The translations under genes and the position numbers were made by a program. Positions 50,342-59,935 of a stretch of DNA of 64,000 nucleotides are shown piece by piece. The notes beneath the pieces are model-generated. The model made no database searches and was not told where the DNA came from. It saw only the letters and a list, made by a program, of their open reading frames with translations. The stretch is from Paeniglutamicibacter sulfureus (GTDB taxonomy: Bacteria > Actinomycetota > Actinomycetes > Actinomycetales > Micrococcaceae), in assembly GCF_039535115.1 (NCBI RefSeq), contig NZ_BAAAWO010000001.1, positions 2,914,001 to 2,978,000 of the forward strand. The letters are read 5' to 3'. Position 1 is the first letter of the stretch. The number at the start of each line of letters is the position of its first letter.

Positions 50342-50935
50342 TTAGAAGGGTGGTTCGTCGGAACCCGGGTTGCCCCATCCGCCGTTGTTTCCTCCGGCAG
50401 GAGCACCCCATGGATCGTTCGCCGGTGCATTCCAGCCGCCGCCGGAGTTTCCGCCAGCGTTGCCGCCACCGAATCCACCGCCGCCGCCTTGGTTGCCACC
50501 GCTGAAGCCGCCGGCATTTGCGCCTGCGTTCTGTTGGCCACCAAAGCCACCACCACCGCCGGCGCCGGAGCGCTGGGTGCGGGTGACCTTTGCGGAAGCG
50601 TAACGCAGCGACGGGCCGATTTCATCGACCTCAAGCTCGGTGACGTTACGCTTTTCGCCTTCCTTTGTTTCGTAGGAACGCGACTTGAGGCGGCCCTGGG
50701 CGATGACGCGCATGCCCTTGGTCAACGTCTCGGCGACGTTTTCGGCAGCCTCACGCCACACCGACGCACGGAGGAACAGCGTGTCGCCGTCCTTCCATTC
50801 ATTGGTCTGGCGGTCGAAGGTTCGCGGGGTCGAAGCAATGGTGAAGTTCGCCACTGCCGATCCTGACGGGGTGAAACGCAGTTCCGGGTCAGCGGTCAAA
50901 TTACCAATAACCGTAATGACTGTCTCGCCTGCCAT
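50342..50935 (-). CDS. ssb: Single-stranded DNA-binding protein
   Basis: 197 residues. The OB fold (about 1-110) begins [40 protein letters not shown] and includes [41 protein letters not shown] glycine/asparagine-rich linker with repeated GGG-GFGG units follows. The acidic tip DEPPF at the end recruits partner proteins. Second gene of the operon after rpsF. Confidence 0.97.
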   Translation of the reverse strand: MAGETVITVIGNLTADPELRFTPSGSAVANFTIASTPRTFDRQTNEWKDGDTLFLRASVWREAAENVAETLTKGMRVIAQGRLKSRSYETKEGEKRNVTELEVDEIGPSLRYASAKVTRTQRSGAGGGGGFGGQQNAGANAGGFSGGNQGGGGGFGGGNAGGNSGGGWNAPANDPWGAPAGGNNGGWGNPGSDEPPF

Positions 50936-50979
50936 TGGAGCCTCCTAAAGTGTTGTTCTACGAAGATCGAAGAGCAGAA

Positions 50980-51285
50980 TTACTCTGCAACGACCTTTGC
51001 CTCTTCCGGGCGGGTGATCTTGGTGCGCATGATGGTCTCATTGAGGCCCAGCTGGCGATCAAGCTCTGCGGAAGTAGCGGGGGTGGCGGTGAAGTTAACT
51101 ACCGCGTAAATGGCCTCATTCTTCTTCTGAATGTCGTAGGCCAGGCGGCGACGGCCCCAGATGTCAACGTTCTCGATGGTTCCACCATCGTTACGGACAA
51201 CATCGAGGAACTTACCGAGGGTTGGTTCAACGGTTCGCTCGTCGACCTCGGGGTCGATCAGCACCATCAATTCATAAGCACGCAT
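50980..51285 (-). CDS. rpsF: 30S ribosomal protein S6
   Basis: 101 residues from ATG 51285, which follows [68 protein letters not shown] match S6, which partners S18 on the small subunit. A frame to 51399 adds residues unlike S6. It is first in the rpsF-ssb-rpsR-rplI operon. Confidence 0.97.
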   Translation of the reverse strand: MRAYELMVLIDPEVDERTVEPTLGKFLDVVRNDGGTIENVDIWGRRRLAYDIQKKNEAIYAVVNFTATPATSAELDRQLGLNETIMRTKITRPEEAKVVAE

Positions 51286-51456
51286 GTGAACCCACCTCCT
51301 TTGGGCTAAACGGTCACGGCATTTCCGCAACAGGAGGTTCTTTGCATTTGCTGTCGCCACAACCCGATTGCCGGGCGCGGCAGAAACAGCCTCAACCATT
51401 CTAGCGGAAAATCACTGCCGCGCCCGACTACGCCGGGTGCGGTGCATCACCCGGGC

Positions 51457-53604
51457 TCACCGCTCGGGGTCGATAAGCCCGTCGGCGCGAAGCAACGCCT
51501 CAAGCCGTTCGCCGAAGACCGGGGCCAGCGTCCGTACATAGGTGTCAGAGACATGGTGCTTGTCCCGGTATACCAACACGTTCCCGATGACGGCGGGGCA
51601 GAATCCGTCAGCGCAGAACTGGTCGGAGAAATCCAGCACCCCCGCACGTGGCTCCAACCCGGCCGCGGCCAGCGTGTAGTCATTGGCCTCAAAGGCCTCG
51701 GACACCGGGGCGCCGCAGGTGGCAAGTTCGTCCGGGTTCTGCGCCACGCAGTCCCGTGCATAGGACTTCGTTCCGGGTCGCGGGGTGTCGATGATCGGGT
51801 AGACCCGGATGCCGGCGTCCTCGAGCTTGCCCCAATACTCGGCGAAACCCTCTGCGGCCCCCTTTTCGAAGGTGGCCCCGGCCCAGTGGCTGGTCAACAC
51901 CGCGTCCACGTCCCCGCGTTCCAGGATGCGCTCCAGCGTGTCCTCGTTTGCCTGGTGGCAGGAAATGCTGCCGTCGGCCTCGGCGGTGCGCTTGGTGGCG
52001 TTGAACGGGCAGGAGTTCTTCAGGTAGGTCAGCAGTGTCCAGCCCTGCTCCTTGGCGGTCTCTTCCATCGCCCGGTACCAATGCGTGGCATGCGAGTCGC
52101 CCACCAGGGCCACGGTCAGGGATCCGTCCTTGGCGCCCTTGGCGCATTCGACGGTGATAGGTGACTTCGGTTTTTGCACGCACTCTCCCAGGTCGGGCAG
52201 GTCGTGCTCTGCGTCGGCGGGGACCGGGACGATCTGTTTTTGGCCCTCCAGGTAGGCGGGGGCACCGGCCGGGACCGACGCCGCGCCAAACCCTGCCGGA
52301 GGGGCGGCCAGCAGGGTGGCGACAGCGCGTTCCTGTGCTGCGATCTCGCGCTCGGCCAGCGTCCCGGGGGCCACCGCGAGTGCCGCGACCAGGACCAGGG
52401 CGGCCGCACCGGCACCCAGTGCACGCCAGTTCGAGGCGGCGAGCGGGGCCAGGGTCCGCACCGGGGTTTCGATCCAGCGGTGGCTGGCACCTGCAAGCAG
52501 CAGCGAAAGGACCAGCAACCCGATGCTCTGGGCGGGTCCCGGCTCGTCCTCGGCGAAGAACAGGAAGAAGGTGAGCGCAGGCCAGTGCCAGAGGTACAGC
52601 GAGTAGGACACGTTGCCCACCCATTGCACCGCGGGCAGTTCCAGGAGTTTTTGCGGGGCCAGGACTCCACTGGTCTGGCCGGCCAGGATCACCGCCAGGG
52701 TTCCGGCGACCGGCAGCGCTGCCGACAGCCCAGGGAAGGGTGTGCCGGCATCGAAACCGAAGGCTGCCGCCGCGATGGCTGCAAAGCCGCCCCAGGCCAG
52801 CGTCGTCCGCACGCCGGGGACATCGAGCCATCGAGCGCCGCGTGCCGCCAGCCCGGGTTCGGGCGGGGCGAGCAGCAGCGCCAACAGGCCACCGGCGGCC
52901 ATTTCCCAGACGCGGGCGGGGGTGATGAAGTAGGCCGCAGGATTTCCCGAACCCACCAGCCCCATCGAGTAGGCCAGCGAGGCGATGATGACGATGCCGA
53001 AGACCAGCAGGAGAGCGGTGCGGGGAAGGCCGCCGCTGGTTTCCCGGCGGCCGACGCGTTCCCGGGCCCCGATGCCACGCAGGGACCGGGCCACCCATAC
53101 GGCCAGCAGCACCAGCAACGGCCAGACGAGGTAGAACTGCTCCTCCACCCCCAGGGACCAGAAATGTTGCAGCGCGGTGGGCTCTGCATCGGCGGCAAGG
53201 TAGTCCACGGCGTCGGCGGCCAGCACCCAGTTCTCCACCGAGAATGCCGAGGCAAGGGCCGCGGTGCCCACGGTCTTCCACTGCGTGGCCGGCAGGAAGG
53301 CCATGGTGGCAGCCAGCACCGCGAGGATCACCGCGAACGCGGCGGGCAGGATCCGCCGGACCCGGGCCGCCCAGAAGCCCGGCAGGTCAATGCGGCCGGT
53401 CTTGCGGACCTCGCGCAGCAGGTGCCCGGTGATCAGGAAACCGGAGATCGCGAAAAACACGTCGACGCCGATGAAACCGCCCGGGACCAGGCGTGGTTCG
53501 AGGTGGTAGGCCACGACCAGCAGCACGGCCACGGCGCGCAGCGACTGGACCTCGGGCAGGAAACGGCGTGGTGGCTTCGGCTCGGCAATCATGTCCGCGA
53601 GCAA
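51457..53604 (-). CDS. OatA-type acyltransferase with SGNH domain
   Basis: 715 residues (ATG 53604; 53592 also possible). The acyltransferase-3 membrane domain (about 10-380, ten hydrophobic segments) has VQSLRAVAVLLVVAYHL with the catalytic His, GFIGVDVFFAISGFLITGHL L and HFWSLGVEEQFYLVWPLLVL L. An extracellular SGNH hydrolase domain shows VALVGDSHATHWYRAMEE, TSHWAG and YRDKHHVSDTY as Ser, Asp and His positions. It transfers acetyl groups to a cell-surface polymer, probably peptidoglycan or a wall glycan. Target not determined. Confidence 0.9.
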   Translation of the reverse strand: MLADMIAEPKPPRRFLPEVQSLRAVAVLLVVAYHLEPRLVPGGFIGVDVFFAISGFLITGHLLREVRKTGRIDLPGFWAARVRRILPAAFAVILAVLAATMAFLPATQWKTVGTAALASAFSVENWVLAADAVDYLAADAEPTALQHFWSLGVEEQFYLVWPLLVLLAVWVARSLRGIGARERVGRRETSGGLPRTALLLVFGIVIIASLAYSMGLVGSGNPAAYFITPARVWEMAAGGLLALLLAPPEPGLAARGARWLDVPGVRTTLAWGGFAAIAAAAFGFDAGTPFPGLSAALPVAGTLAVILAGQTSGVLAPQKLLELPAVQWVGNVSYSLYLWHWPALTFFLFFAEDEPGPAQSIGLLVLSLLLAGASHRWIETPVRTLAPLAASNWRALGAGAAALVLVAALAVAPGTLAEREIAAQERAVATLLAAPPAGFGAASVPAGAPAYLEGQKQIVPVPADAEHDLPDLGECVQKPKSPITVECAKGAKDGSLTVALVGDSHATHWYRAMEETAKEQGWTLLTYLKNSCPFNATKRTAEADGSISCHQANEDTLERILERGDVDAVLTSHWAGATFEKGAAEGFAEYWGKLEDAGIRVYPIIDTPRPGTKSYARDCVAQNPDELATCGAPVSEAFEANDYTLAAAGLEPRAGVLDFSDQFCADGFCPAVIGNVLVYRDKHHVSDTYVRTLAPVFGERLEALLRADGLIDPER

Positions 53605-53666
53605 AGCACGGACCGGTTAACAGCGGGTAACCACCCGGTGTTAACCGCGCGCTTCCCGGCGAACTC

Positions 53667-54944
53667 TCAGGCTGCGAAGAACGCCTCGGAGATTTTCGCC
53701 AGGCGCAGCGGATCGGCCACGCCGCACATCTCGCGCGCCGAGTGCATCGACAGCAACGGGATCCCCACATCCACCGTGCGGATGCCCAGCCTGGTGGCGG
53801 TCAGCGGGCCGATGGTCGACCCGCACGGCATCTGGTTGTTGGACACGAATTCCTGGTACGGGACATCTGCCTGCGCGCACAACCTGGCGAAGAGCGCGGC
53901 TCCCACCGCGTCGGTGGCGTAGCGCTGGTTGGCGTTGATCTTCAGCAGCGGACCGGCCCCCAGCAGCGGGCGGTTGGCCGGATCGTGGCGTCCCGGGTAG
54001 TTCGGGTGCACCGAGTGCCCGGCATCGGCCGAGAGGCAGACCGAGTCGGAGTAGGCGCGGTTGCGGTCCTGGGTGTCGGCGCCCAGTCCGTGCCCGATGC
54101 GTTCGAGGACATCCTGCAGAAACGGGCCGGACGCACCGGAGCGCGAGGCCGAGCCGATCTCCTCGTGGTCGAAGGCGGCGAGCACGGCGATGTGCTCGCC
54201 GGTGCCCGCTGCCGCGTGGTGCACCAGGGCGGTGAGCGAGGCGTGCACGGAGGAGAGGTTGTCCAGGCGCCCGGAAGCGAAGAACTCGTTGGAGCCCCCG
54301 AAGACCTCGCCGCGCTGCGCATCGGCGACCACCACGTCATAGCCGCCGATTTCCGCCGCATCCACGCCGGCCGATTCGGCCAGCACCGCCAGCACGTCGG
54401 CCTCTGCCGGGTTCCCGATCCCCCACACCGGGTTCATGTGCTGTTGTTTATCCAGGGTGAGACCGTCGTTCACGGTCCGGTCCAGGTGGATGGCCAGCTG
54501 CGGGAAGCGCAGCATCGGAGCGGTGCGCGCCAGCGCCTCCGTTCCGTCAAGCAGCACCAGGCGTCCGGCGAGCAGCAGCTCGCGGTCCAGCCAGGAATTC
54601 AGCAGCGGGCCACCGTAGACCTCCACTCCCGCCTGCAGCCATCCGTGGGCCCCGGTGGTGGGCTTGGGCTTGAGCTTGAAGGAGGGCGAATCGGTGTGTG
54701 AGCCCACGATGTGGAAACCGGTGGTTGCGGTGGCGTCGACGGGCTGCACCCAGGCGATGATCGCCCCGTCGCGCAGCACGTAGTGCCCGCCGGGGCCCGG
54801 CTCCCAGGCCTCGGACTCCGAGAGCTCGGTGAAGCCGGCCGCGGCCAGCCGGCGCGCCGCCTCGGCGGCGGCATGGAAGGAGGACGGCGAGGCGGCGACG
54901 AAGGCGGACAGGTCGTTGATGTGCTCGATGGCTGCGCTGGACAT
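53667..54944 (-). CDS. M18 family aminopeptidase
   Basis: 425-residue zinc metallopeptidase. TTGFHIVGSHTDSPSFKLKP contains the first metal His and Asp. HLDRTVNDGLTLDKQQHMNP VWG is typical of M18. AAFDHEEIGSASRSGASGPF LQDVLERI holds Asp, Glu-Glu of the active site, and LLSMHSAREMCG the last His. It removes N-terminal (often acidic) residues in the cytosol. ATG 54944. A 54-residue membrane protein and the two-component genes follow upstream on the same strand. Confidence 0.92.
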   Translation of the reverse strand: MSSAAIEHINDLSAFVAASPSSFHAAAEAARRLAAAGFTELSESEAWEPGPGGHYVLRDGAIIAWVQPVDATATTGFHIVGSHTDSPSFKLKPKPTTGAHGWLQAGVEVYGGPLLNSWLDRELLLAGRLVLLDGTEALARTAPMLRFPQLAIHLDRTVNDGLTLDKQQHMNPVWGIGNPAEADVLAVLAESAGVDAAEIGGYDVVVADAQRGEVFGGSNEFFASGRLDNLSSVHASLTALVHHAAAGTGEHIAVLAAFDHEEIGSASRSGASGPFLQDVLERIGHGLGADTQDRNRAYSDSVCLSADAGHSVHPNYPGRHDPANRPLLGAGPLLKINANQRYATDAVGAALFARLCAQADVPYQEFVSNNQMPCGSTIGPLTATRLGIRTVDVGIPLLSMHSAREMCGVADPLRLAKISEAFFAA

Positions 54945-55017
54945 TCAAGGTTCCCTTGGACTCGTGGGCGTGCGGGTGTGGTGCGCGGGCCGGACCGGGG
55001 TGGGCGGCCGGGGCACC

Positions 55018-55182
55018 CTAGGTGCGGGTGCGGAGCAGTGCCACCACGAGGGCGCCGACCCCAAGGACGATGCTAGCCCAACCGGGAACGGGCAGGGCGA
55101 AGAGCGTGAGCAGGAAGGCCCCGAGGACCCCCAGCACCACGGCCAGCAGCAGCCAGGGGCTGCGCAGGAATTCCGAGTTCAT
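55018..55182 (-). CDS. 54-residue membrane protein
   Basis: ATG 55182 behind AAGGAC encodes MNSEFLRSPWLLLAVVLGVL GAFLLTLFALPVPGWASIVL GVGALVVALLRTRT: two hydrophobic segments with a short loop. It lies 12 bases after the response regulator gene and 73 before the aminopeptidase, so it probably belongs to the two-component operon. No family was recognised. Confidence 0.6.
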   Translation of the reverse strand: MNSEFLRSPWLLLAVVLGVLGAFLLTLFALPVPGWASIVLGVGALVVALLRTRT

Positions 55183-55194
55183 GGTCGCTTGTCC

Positions 55195-55911
55195 TTAGTA
55201 GTCCAGGCCCTGGCTGGGGATGACCAGCCCGGTCTCGTAGGCGTAGACCACTGCCTGCACGCGGTCGCGCAGGTGCAGCTTGGTCAGGATTCGGCGCACG
55301 TGGGTCTTCACCGTGGCCTCGGAAAGGAAGAAGCGGTGCGCGATCTCTGCGTTGGACAGCCCCTCGGCCATGGCCCCAAGCACCTCCAGCTCGCGCGGGG
55401 TCAGGTCCCCCAGCAGCGGGTCGCGTTCCGGTGCCGGGGCGCTGGAACGGTTCGGGGCACCGTCGCGCACGTAGGTTTCCAGCAGCCGGGCGGTGACCCG
55501 GGGGGCCACCACCGCGTCGCCGGAGGCCACCAGGCGCACCGCATTCACCAGTTCCTCGGGTGCCACGTCCTTGAGCAGGAAGGCGCTGGCCCCGGCCTGC
55601 AGCCCGGAAAAGGCGTATTCGTCCAGGTCGAAGGTGGTCAGGATGATGATCTTCGCCTCGGGCAGTTCACGCACGATGCGGGCGGTGGCCTCGATGCCGT
55701 CCATGGTGGGCATGCGCACGTCCATGAGCACCACGTCGGGCTTTAGCTTGATGGCCTGCCGCACGCCGTCGGCCCCGTCGGAGGCCTCCCCGAGGATCTC
55801 GAGGTCGTCCTCGCCCTCAAGGATGAGCCGGAAGCCCATGCGCAGCAGCGGTTGGTCATCGACCAGCAGCACCCCGATGCGGGCGGAGGAGGTGGAAGTG
55901 GTTTCGGACAT
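55195..55911 (-). CDS. NarL/FixJ-type response regulator
   Basis: 238 residues. The receiver domain (about 11-125) has VLLVDDQPLLRMGFRLILEG, the phospho-acceptor Asp in DVVLMDVRMPTMDGIEA and Lys in FLLKDVAPEEL. The LuxR HTH reads GDLTPRELEVLGAMAEGLSN AEIAHRFFLSEATVKTHVRR ILTKLHLRDRVQAVVYAYE. ATG 55911. It follows the histidine kinase gene by 11 bases and probably controls the ABC transporter genes further upstream on the strand. Confidence 0.93.
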   Translation of the reverse strand: MSETTSTSSARIGVLLVDDQPLLRMGFRLILEGEDDLEILGEASDGADGVRQAIKLKPDVVLMDVRMPTMDGIEATARIVRELPEAKIIILTTFDLDEYAFSGLQAGASAFLLKDVAPEELVNAVRLVASGDAVVAPRVTARLLETYVRDGAPNRSSAPAPERDPLLGDLTPRELEVLGAMAEGLSNAEIAHRFFLSEATVKTHVRRILTKLHLRDRVQAVVYAYETGLVIPSQGLDY

Positions 55912-55922
55912 GGGTGTTGTTC

Positions 55923-57260
55923 TCACGTTCCTTGGTGTTGGGACTTGGGGGTCGGGCGCTTGGCCTGGGACGTCGCGGGGTCCCCGGAACATGGGGTCTG
56001 GTGCGGCAGTTTGAGCCTGGCCACGACCGACCAGCCGCCGCGGGATGCGGGCCCGGCGTGCAGCGTGCCATCGAAGAGTGCCGCGCGCTCCTTCATGCCG
56101 CGGATGCCCTGGGCCGATCCGATCATCTCGCGACGCGCTTCCTGCTGCGTGCCGTCGTCGTGGATCCGCACCGTGACATCGTCGCGCAGCCGGTGCACGG
56201 TGACCTCCACCGCGCTCACGTTGCGCCCATAGCGCAGCACATTGGTCAGGGATTCCTGGATGATGCGGTGGACGGTGAGCTGGAAGGTCGCGTCGTCCGG
56301 CAGGGCGGGACCGGACTGGGTGTAGCGCAGCGGCAGGCCGGCCACCTGGAAGCCTGCCAGCATCTCTTCGAGGGATCCGCCTGCGGGCTGCGGTTCCAGC
56401 GAGACCCCGTCCCCGGTGCGCAGCACCCCGATGACCCGCCGCATGTCGGCCAGGGCGCGGCGCCCGGTGCCGGAGAGCTCGCCCAGAACCTCCCCGGCCC
56501 GCGCCGGGTCGCGCTTGAGCACCACCGCTGCACCGTCGGACAGGGCGATCATCACCGAAAGCGAATGCGCGACCACGTCGTGCATCTCGCGGGCAATGCG
56601 GGTGCGTTCGCGCACCTGGGCCAGGGTCTGGACCCGCTTGGCCCAGTTGTCCAGCTCGGCCTCGTGCAGCCGGTTGTTGCGCACCGCAGCACCGATGGCC
56701 ACTGCCGCGGCATTGGTGCCCAGCAGGAACGCCAGGGACAGCGTGATCGTCAGGGTGCGTCCGCCGATTTCGGCCAGGGCAGCCTGGTCCTCCGGGGAAT
56801 CGGTGAACATGGACGGCAGCCCCAGCATGACGAAAACCAGCCCCTGCAGGGCGGTGATCAGTACGGTGAGCGCGAACATGCGCCGGGCGGCATATTTGGT
56901 GGATGCCGCATACAGTGCGATCCACAGCCCGGCGCTGCCGCCGAAATACGAGGAGTCGAGCAGGGTCGCGACGGTCTCGAAGAGCACCACCACGATCAGC
57001 ACGAACATGGGCCGGCTGCGGCGAAAGAACAGCGAGGCGCCGGTGAGCGCGAGCAACCCGAGGGTTGGCCAGTGGGACGCCAGCGCCGCCTCGGCCAGGC
57101 TCGGCCCGGTCAGCAGCAGGTACAGCAGCACCACGGCGGTGTCGACCAGTAGCGGCCGGCGGCGCATGAATCCGCGCAGCGGTCCGATGCGCTGTGCCGA
57201 GATCTCGGCAAGGCTCGCCTCCGGGTCCCCGGAGTCGAGCGGCGCCGTGTTTTCACTCAT
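55923..57260 (-). CDS. Histidine kinase, HisKA_3 type
   Basis: 445 residues from ATG 57260 (57281 possible). Five or six N-terminal membrane segments (PLLVDTAVVLLYLLLTGPSL, LLALTGASLFF and onward) carry the sensor. The dimerisation helix with the phosphorylated His is RTRIAREMHDVVAHSLSVMI A. The ATP-binding domain includes HRIIQESLTNVLRYGRN and GSAQGIRGMKERAALF. It pairs with the response regulator downstream and with the ABC-2 transporter upstream, the arrangement of antibiotic or envelope-stress detoxification modules. Confidence 0.92.
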   Translation of the reverse strand: MSENTAPLDSGDPEASLAEISAQRIGPLRGFMRRRPLLVDTAVVLLYLLLTGPSLAEAALASHWPTLGLLALTGASLFFRRSRPMFVLIVVVLFETVATLLDSSYFGGSAGLWIALYAASTKYAARRMFALTVLITALQGLVFVMLGLPSMFTDSPEDQAALAEIGGRTLTITLSLAFLLGTNAAAVAIGAAVRNNRLHEAELDNWAKRVQTLAQVRERTRIAREMHDVVAHSLSVMIALSDGAAVVLKRDPARAGEVLGELSGTGRRALADMRRVIGVLRTGDGVSLEPQPAGGSLEEMLAGFQVAGLPLRYTQSGPALPDDATFQLTVHRIIQESLTNVLRYGRNVSAVEVTVHRLRDDVTVRIHDDGTQQEARREMIGSAQGIRGMKERAALFDGTLHAGPASRGGWSVVARLKLPHQTPCSGDPATSQAKRPTPKSQHQGT

Positions 57261-57290
57261 GTCCCTGAGCCTATCGACCAATGGCCGGTT

Positions 57291-58154
57291 CTAGATATCG
57301 CGGCGCTGCAGCAACATTGCGGCGGCGGCCAGCGGGATGGCGATCCAGGCACCGACCACGAGGCCGGCGGCCCAGGTCTCCAGGGCCCCTTCGGCGCCTG
57401 GGATCTGCATCAGCGCGGTTCCGGCGTGGTCGGGTAGGAATCGAGCGGCATCGGCCAGCCATTCCACCATGCCTGAGAGCCCGTCGACGGTGATGGGAAG
57501 CACGAAGAAGAGGGCTGCAAGCACCACGATGCCGCCGGCGGAATTCCTCAGCATCGCACCCAAGGCCAGGCCGATCAGCGAGACCATCACGACGTAGAGC
57601 ACCCCGAACCAGAGGTTGCGTCCGAAGGCCTCGGAGGCGAAGTCCAGCGGAAGGTTGTAGTTGTCGGCGATCGGCTTGGTGACCAGGAAAGCGGACAGGA
57701 TCGATGCCAGCGCGACGAGTGCCGAAACGATGGTGACCATCAGGGTCTTGGCCCAGAACACCGGCTGCCGCGTGGGAGTCGCCACGAAGGTGGAACGGGC
57801 CGAGCCCGTCGCGAACTCGGAACTCATCACCATGACGGCGAGTGCGCCGATGATCAACTGGGCAACCATCAGCCCGCTGACAGGCAATGAGGCGGCAAGG
57901 ACATTCATGTCCCCCATCTGCGCCGCCATTTCCGGTTCGGACGCCATGGCCTCCAGGGATGCACCGACGCCCCAGGTGCCGAGCGCGGCGATCCCCGTCA
58001 TGGCCACGAAGGTGGCCATGACCAGGATCAGCGTGGAGGGCAGCGAGAAGAACTTGATGAACTCGCTGCGCAAAACGCCGGCGAAGCTGAGCTTTCCGCC
58101 ACCGGCGGCACCGGGTGCGGCGGTACGTGGTCGTTTCATGGTCGTGGTGCTCAT
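57291..58154 (-). CDS. ABC-2 type transporter permease
   Basis: 287 residues, six hydrophobic segments; KLSFAGVLRSEFIKFFSLPS TLILVMATFVAMTG opens the fold. PVFWAKTLMVTIVSALVALA and LFFVLPITVDGLSGMVEWLA are later segments. It overlaps the ATPase gene by 4 bases (ATGA). With the ATPase it would export a toxic compound or lipid. The two-component genes follow after 30 bases. Confidence 0.87.
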   Translation of the reverse strand: MSTTTMKRPRTAAPGAAGGGKLSFAGVLRSEFIKFFSLPSTLILVMATFVAMTGIAALGTWGVGASLEAMASEPEMAAQMGDMNVLAASLPVSGLMVAQLIIGALAVMVMSSEFATGSARSTFVATPTRQPVFWAKTLMVTIVSALVALASILSAFLVTKPIADNYNLPLDFASEAFGRNLWFGVLYVVMVSLIGLALGAMLRNSAGGIVVLAALFFVLPITVDGLSGMVEWLADAARFLPDHAGTALMQIPGAEGALETWAAGLVVGAWIAIPLAAAAMLLQRRDI

Positions 58155-59101
58155 GGCTGGTCCTGCTTTCCGGTGGTCGCGGCGGCAAGCTCGTTGCCAA
58201 GGTGGGAGTGGTACTCGACCTCGTCCTGCGTCAGCGCCATGTAGGCGGCTTCGAGGGACTGCTGGATGGGCGTCAGCTCGTGGAGCAGGATCTGCAATTC
58301 CATCGCGCGGGTTGCAATTGCCCGGCCATCGAGTCCGACGACCTGGATGGTTTGCGCATCGACTCGGGTCAGGTGAACGTCCTGCGCGGCCAACGCATTC
58401 ATCAGGTCCTCGGCCGAATCGGTCTTGACCTTGCAGGTGGGCACATTCGCCCCGTCAATGATTTGCTCGATCGGGGCATCGGCGAGGATCCGGCCGCGGC
58501 CGATGACGATGAGGTGGTCGGCGGTCAACGCCATCTCGCTCATCAGGTGCGAGGAGATGAACACCGTCTTGCCCTGTGCCGCTTGGTGGCGGGCGAGGTT
58601 CCGGACCCACAGCACGCCCTCCGGGTCCAGGCCATTGACCGGTTCATCGAGGATCAGCGTCTGCGGGTCGCCCAGCAGTGCCACGGCGATGCCCAGGCGC
58701 TGGCCCATCCCCAGGGAAAAGCCGCCGACCTTCTTGGTCGCGACGGAACCGAGTCCGGTGAGCTCGATGACCTCGTCGACGCGGGTATTGGGGATCGAGT
58801 GGGTCGCGGCAAGGGCCCGCAGGTGGGTGCGCGCGCTGCGCGACCGGTGGACGGACTTGGCTTCGAGCAGGGCGCCGACCTCGCGCAACGGCGCATGGTG
58901 TTCGGCGTACCTGCGGCCGTTCACGCTCACGCTGCCGAAGGTCGGCCGGTCGAGGCCGACGATCATGCGCATGGTGGTGGATTTTCCCGCGCCGTTCGGG
59001 CCGAGGAATCCAGTGACCTTGCCTGGCTGGACGGTAAAGGAGATCCCGTCCACCGCACGCTTGGTGCCATAGTTCTTGGTCAGTGCCGTTGCTGTGATCA
59101 T
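58151..59101 (-). CDS. ABC transporter ATP-binding protein
   Basis: 316 residues. Walker A VTGFLGPNGAGKSTTMRMIV, signature FSLGMGQRLGIAVALLGD, Walker B LILDEPVNGLDPEGVLWVR and the H-loop VFISSHLMSEMALTADHLIV form the ATPase domain (about 1-215). The C-terminal 100 residues are the usual DrrA-like extension. It is the first gene of the transporter/two-component unit. Substrate unknown; bacitracin- or drug-type export is typical. Confidence 0.93.
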   Translation of the reverse strand: MITATALTKNYGTKRAVDGISFTVQPGKVTGFLGPNGAGKSTTMRMIVGLDRPTFGSVSVNGRRYAEHHAPLREVGALLEAKSVHRSRSARTHLRALAATHSIPNTRVDEVIELTGLGSVATKKVGGFSLGMGQRLGIAVALLGDPQTLILDEPVNGLDPEGVLWVRNLARHQAAQGKTVFISSHLMSEMALTADHLIVIGRGRILADAPIEQIIDGANVPTCKVKTDSAEDLMNALAAQDVHLTRVDAQTIQVVGLDGRAIATRAMELQILLHELTPIQQSLEAAYMALTQDEVEYHSHLGNELAAATTGKQDQP

Positions 59102-59247
59102 GTCTTCAACGTTACGGAGGATCGCCTCCGCGGTCGCCGCCCAAGCGGATGATCTTCACGGAATCGACAGTCACTCTTTCGGCGTACGGGTTTACCCTGA
59201 GGGATACCGGCGCCCAGGCGCTGGTGCCGCCCGACGAGGGCCTGGGA

Positions 59248-59838
59248 TCAGCCGGCCTGGGCCCGCCCCAGCTTGCGGGCGTATGCCCGGGCCGCGCGCA
59301 CGCGGTCGCCGCAGCGGGTGGAGCACCAGCAGCGCCGGGCGTGCGTCCGCAGCAGGAACCGGTCGCAGGAGCTGGCCTCGCATTGTGCGATCAGCTCGGC
59401 CTGGCCGCCGGTCAGCAAGGCGGCCGCGTCCTCCGCGATCTGGGCCATGGCGTGTTCGACCAGTTGGGTCACGGGATGTCGCAGGACCCTGCGCAGTCCG
59501 CTGCCGGTGTCATACTGCAGCAGCGGTGCGCTGGGCACCTTCACCAACGCCTGGTTCACGCTCTCCACTGCCTCCGGCGCCGGAGCGCCGCCCGCCACCT
59601 GGGCGGTGAAGAGGGTGCGCAAATTTCCGCGCAACTTCGTCAGCTGGTCCTGGCAATAGGCCAGCAGGGCGGTTTCGGCCGGAACCAGTCGCTGTCCGAC
59701 GAGCCACGCGGTGGCTTCGGCCGGGCTCCCCAGGTCGTCCGCCACGCGTCCGCCGGGAAGGCTCACGACGCTATTGACCAGGGCGAGGCTCGGGTGGTCG
59801 TCGGCGCCGGGCGCGGGGGGAAGCGGGATCCTTGACAT
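59248..59838 (-). CDS. CGNR zinc-finger regulator with ABATE domain
   Basis: 196 residues from ATG 59838 (ATG 59847 also possible). The N-terminal stress-response ABATE domain has HPSLALVNSVVSLPGGRVAD DLGSPAEATAWLVGQRLV. The C-terminal zinc finger runs CEASSCDRFLLRTHARRCWC STRCGDRVRAARAYAR, a CGNR-type motif with CGDR. Such proteins are transcription regulators. It is divergent from the luciferase-like gene; three CGTGATA copies lie between them, likely its binding sites. Confidence 0.82.
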   Translation of the reverse strand: MSRIPLPPAPGADDHPSLALVNSVVSLPGGRVADDLGSPAEATAWLVGQRLVPAETALLAYCQDQLTKLRGNLRTLFTAQVAGGAPAPEAVESVNQALVKVPSAPLLQYDTGSGLRRVLRHPVTQLVEHAMAQIAEDAAALLTGGQAELIAQCEASSCDRFLLRTHARRCWCSTRCGDRVRAARAYARKLGRAQAG

Positions 59839-59866
59839 AGATCTCATGTTACCAGCTGTATTTTCC

Positions 59867-59920
59867 CGTGATAAGCCGGTAGGCTGACTATCACGCCTAT
59901 CTGATACTTCTTCCGTGATA
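59867..59920. promoter_or_regulatory. Triplicate CGTGATA motif in the divergent promoter
   Basis: CGTGATA at 59867-59873 and 59914-59920, and its complement TATCACG at 59889-59895. Spacing is 22 and 25 bases, about two helical turns. Candidate sites for the CGNR regulator. Confidence 0.5.
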
Positions 59921-59935
59921 ATTGAGAGAGAACCC

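Noticed and set aside
52174..53922. Very long plus-strand frame opposite the OatA-type gene
   Set aside because: Gly/Arg/Gln-rich shadow of the real minus-strand gene.
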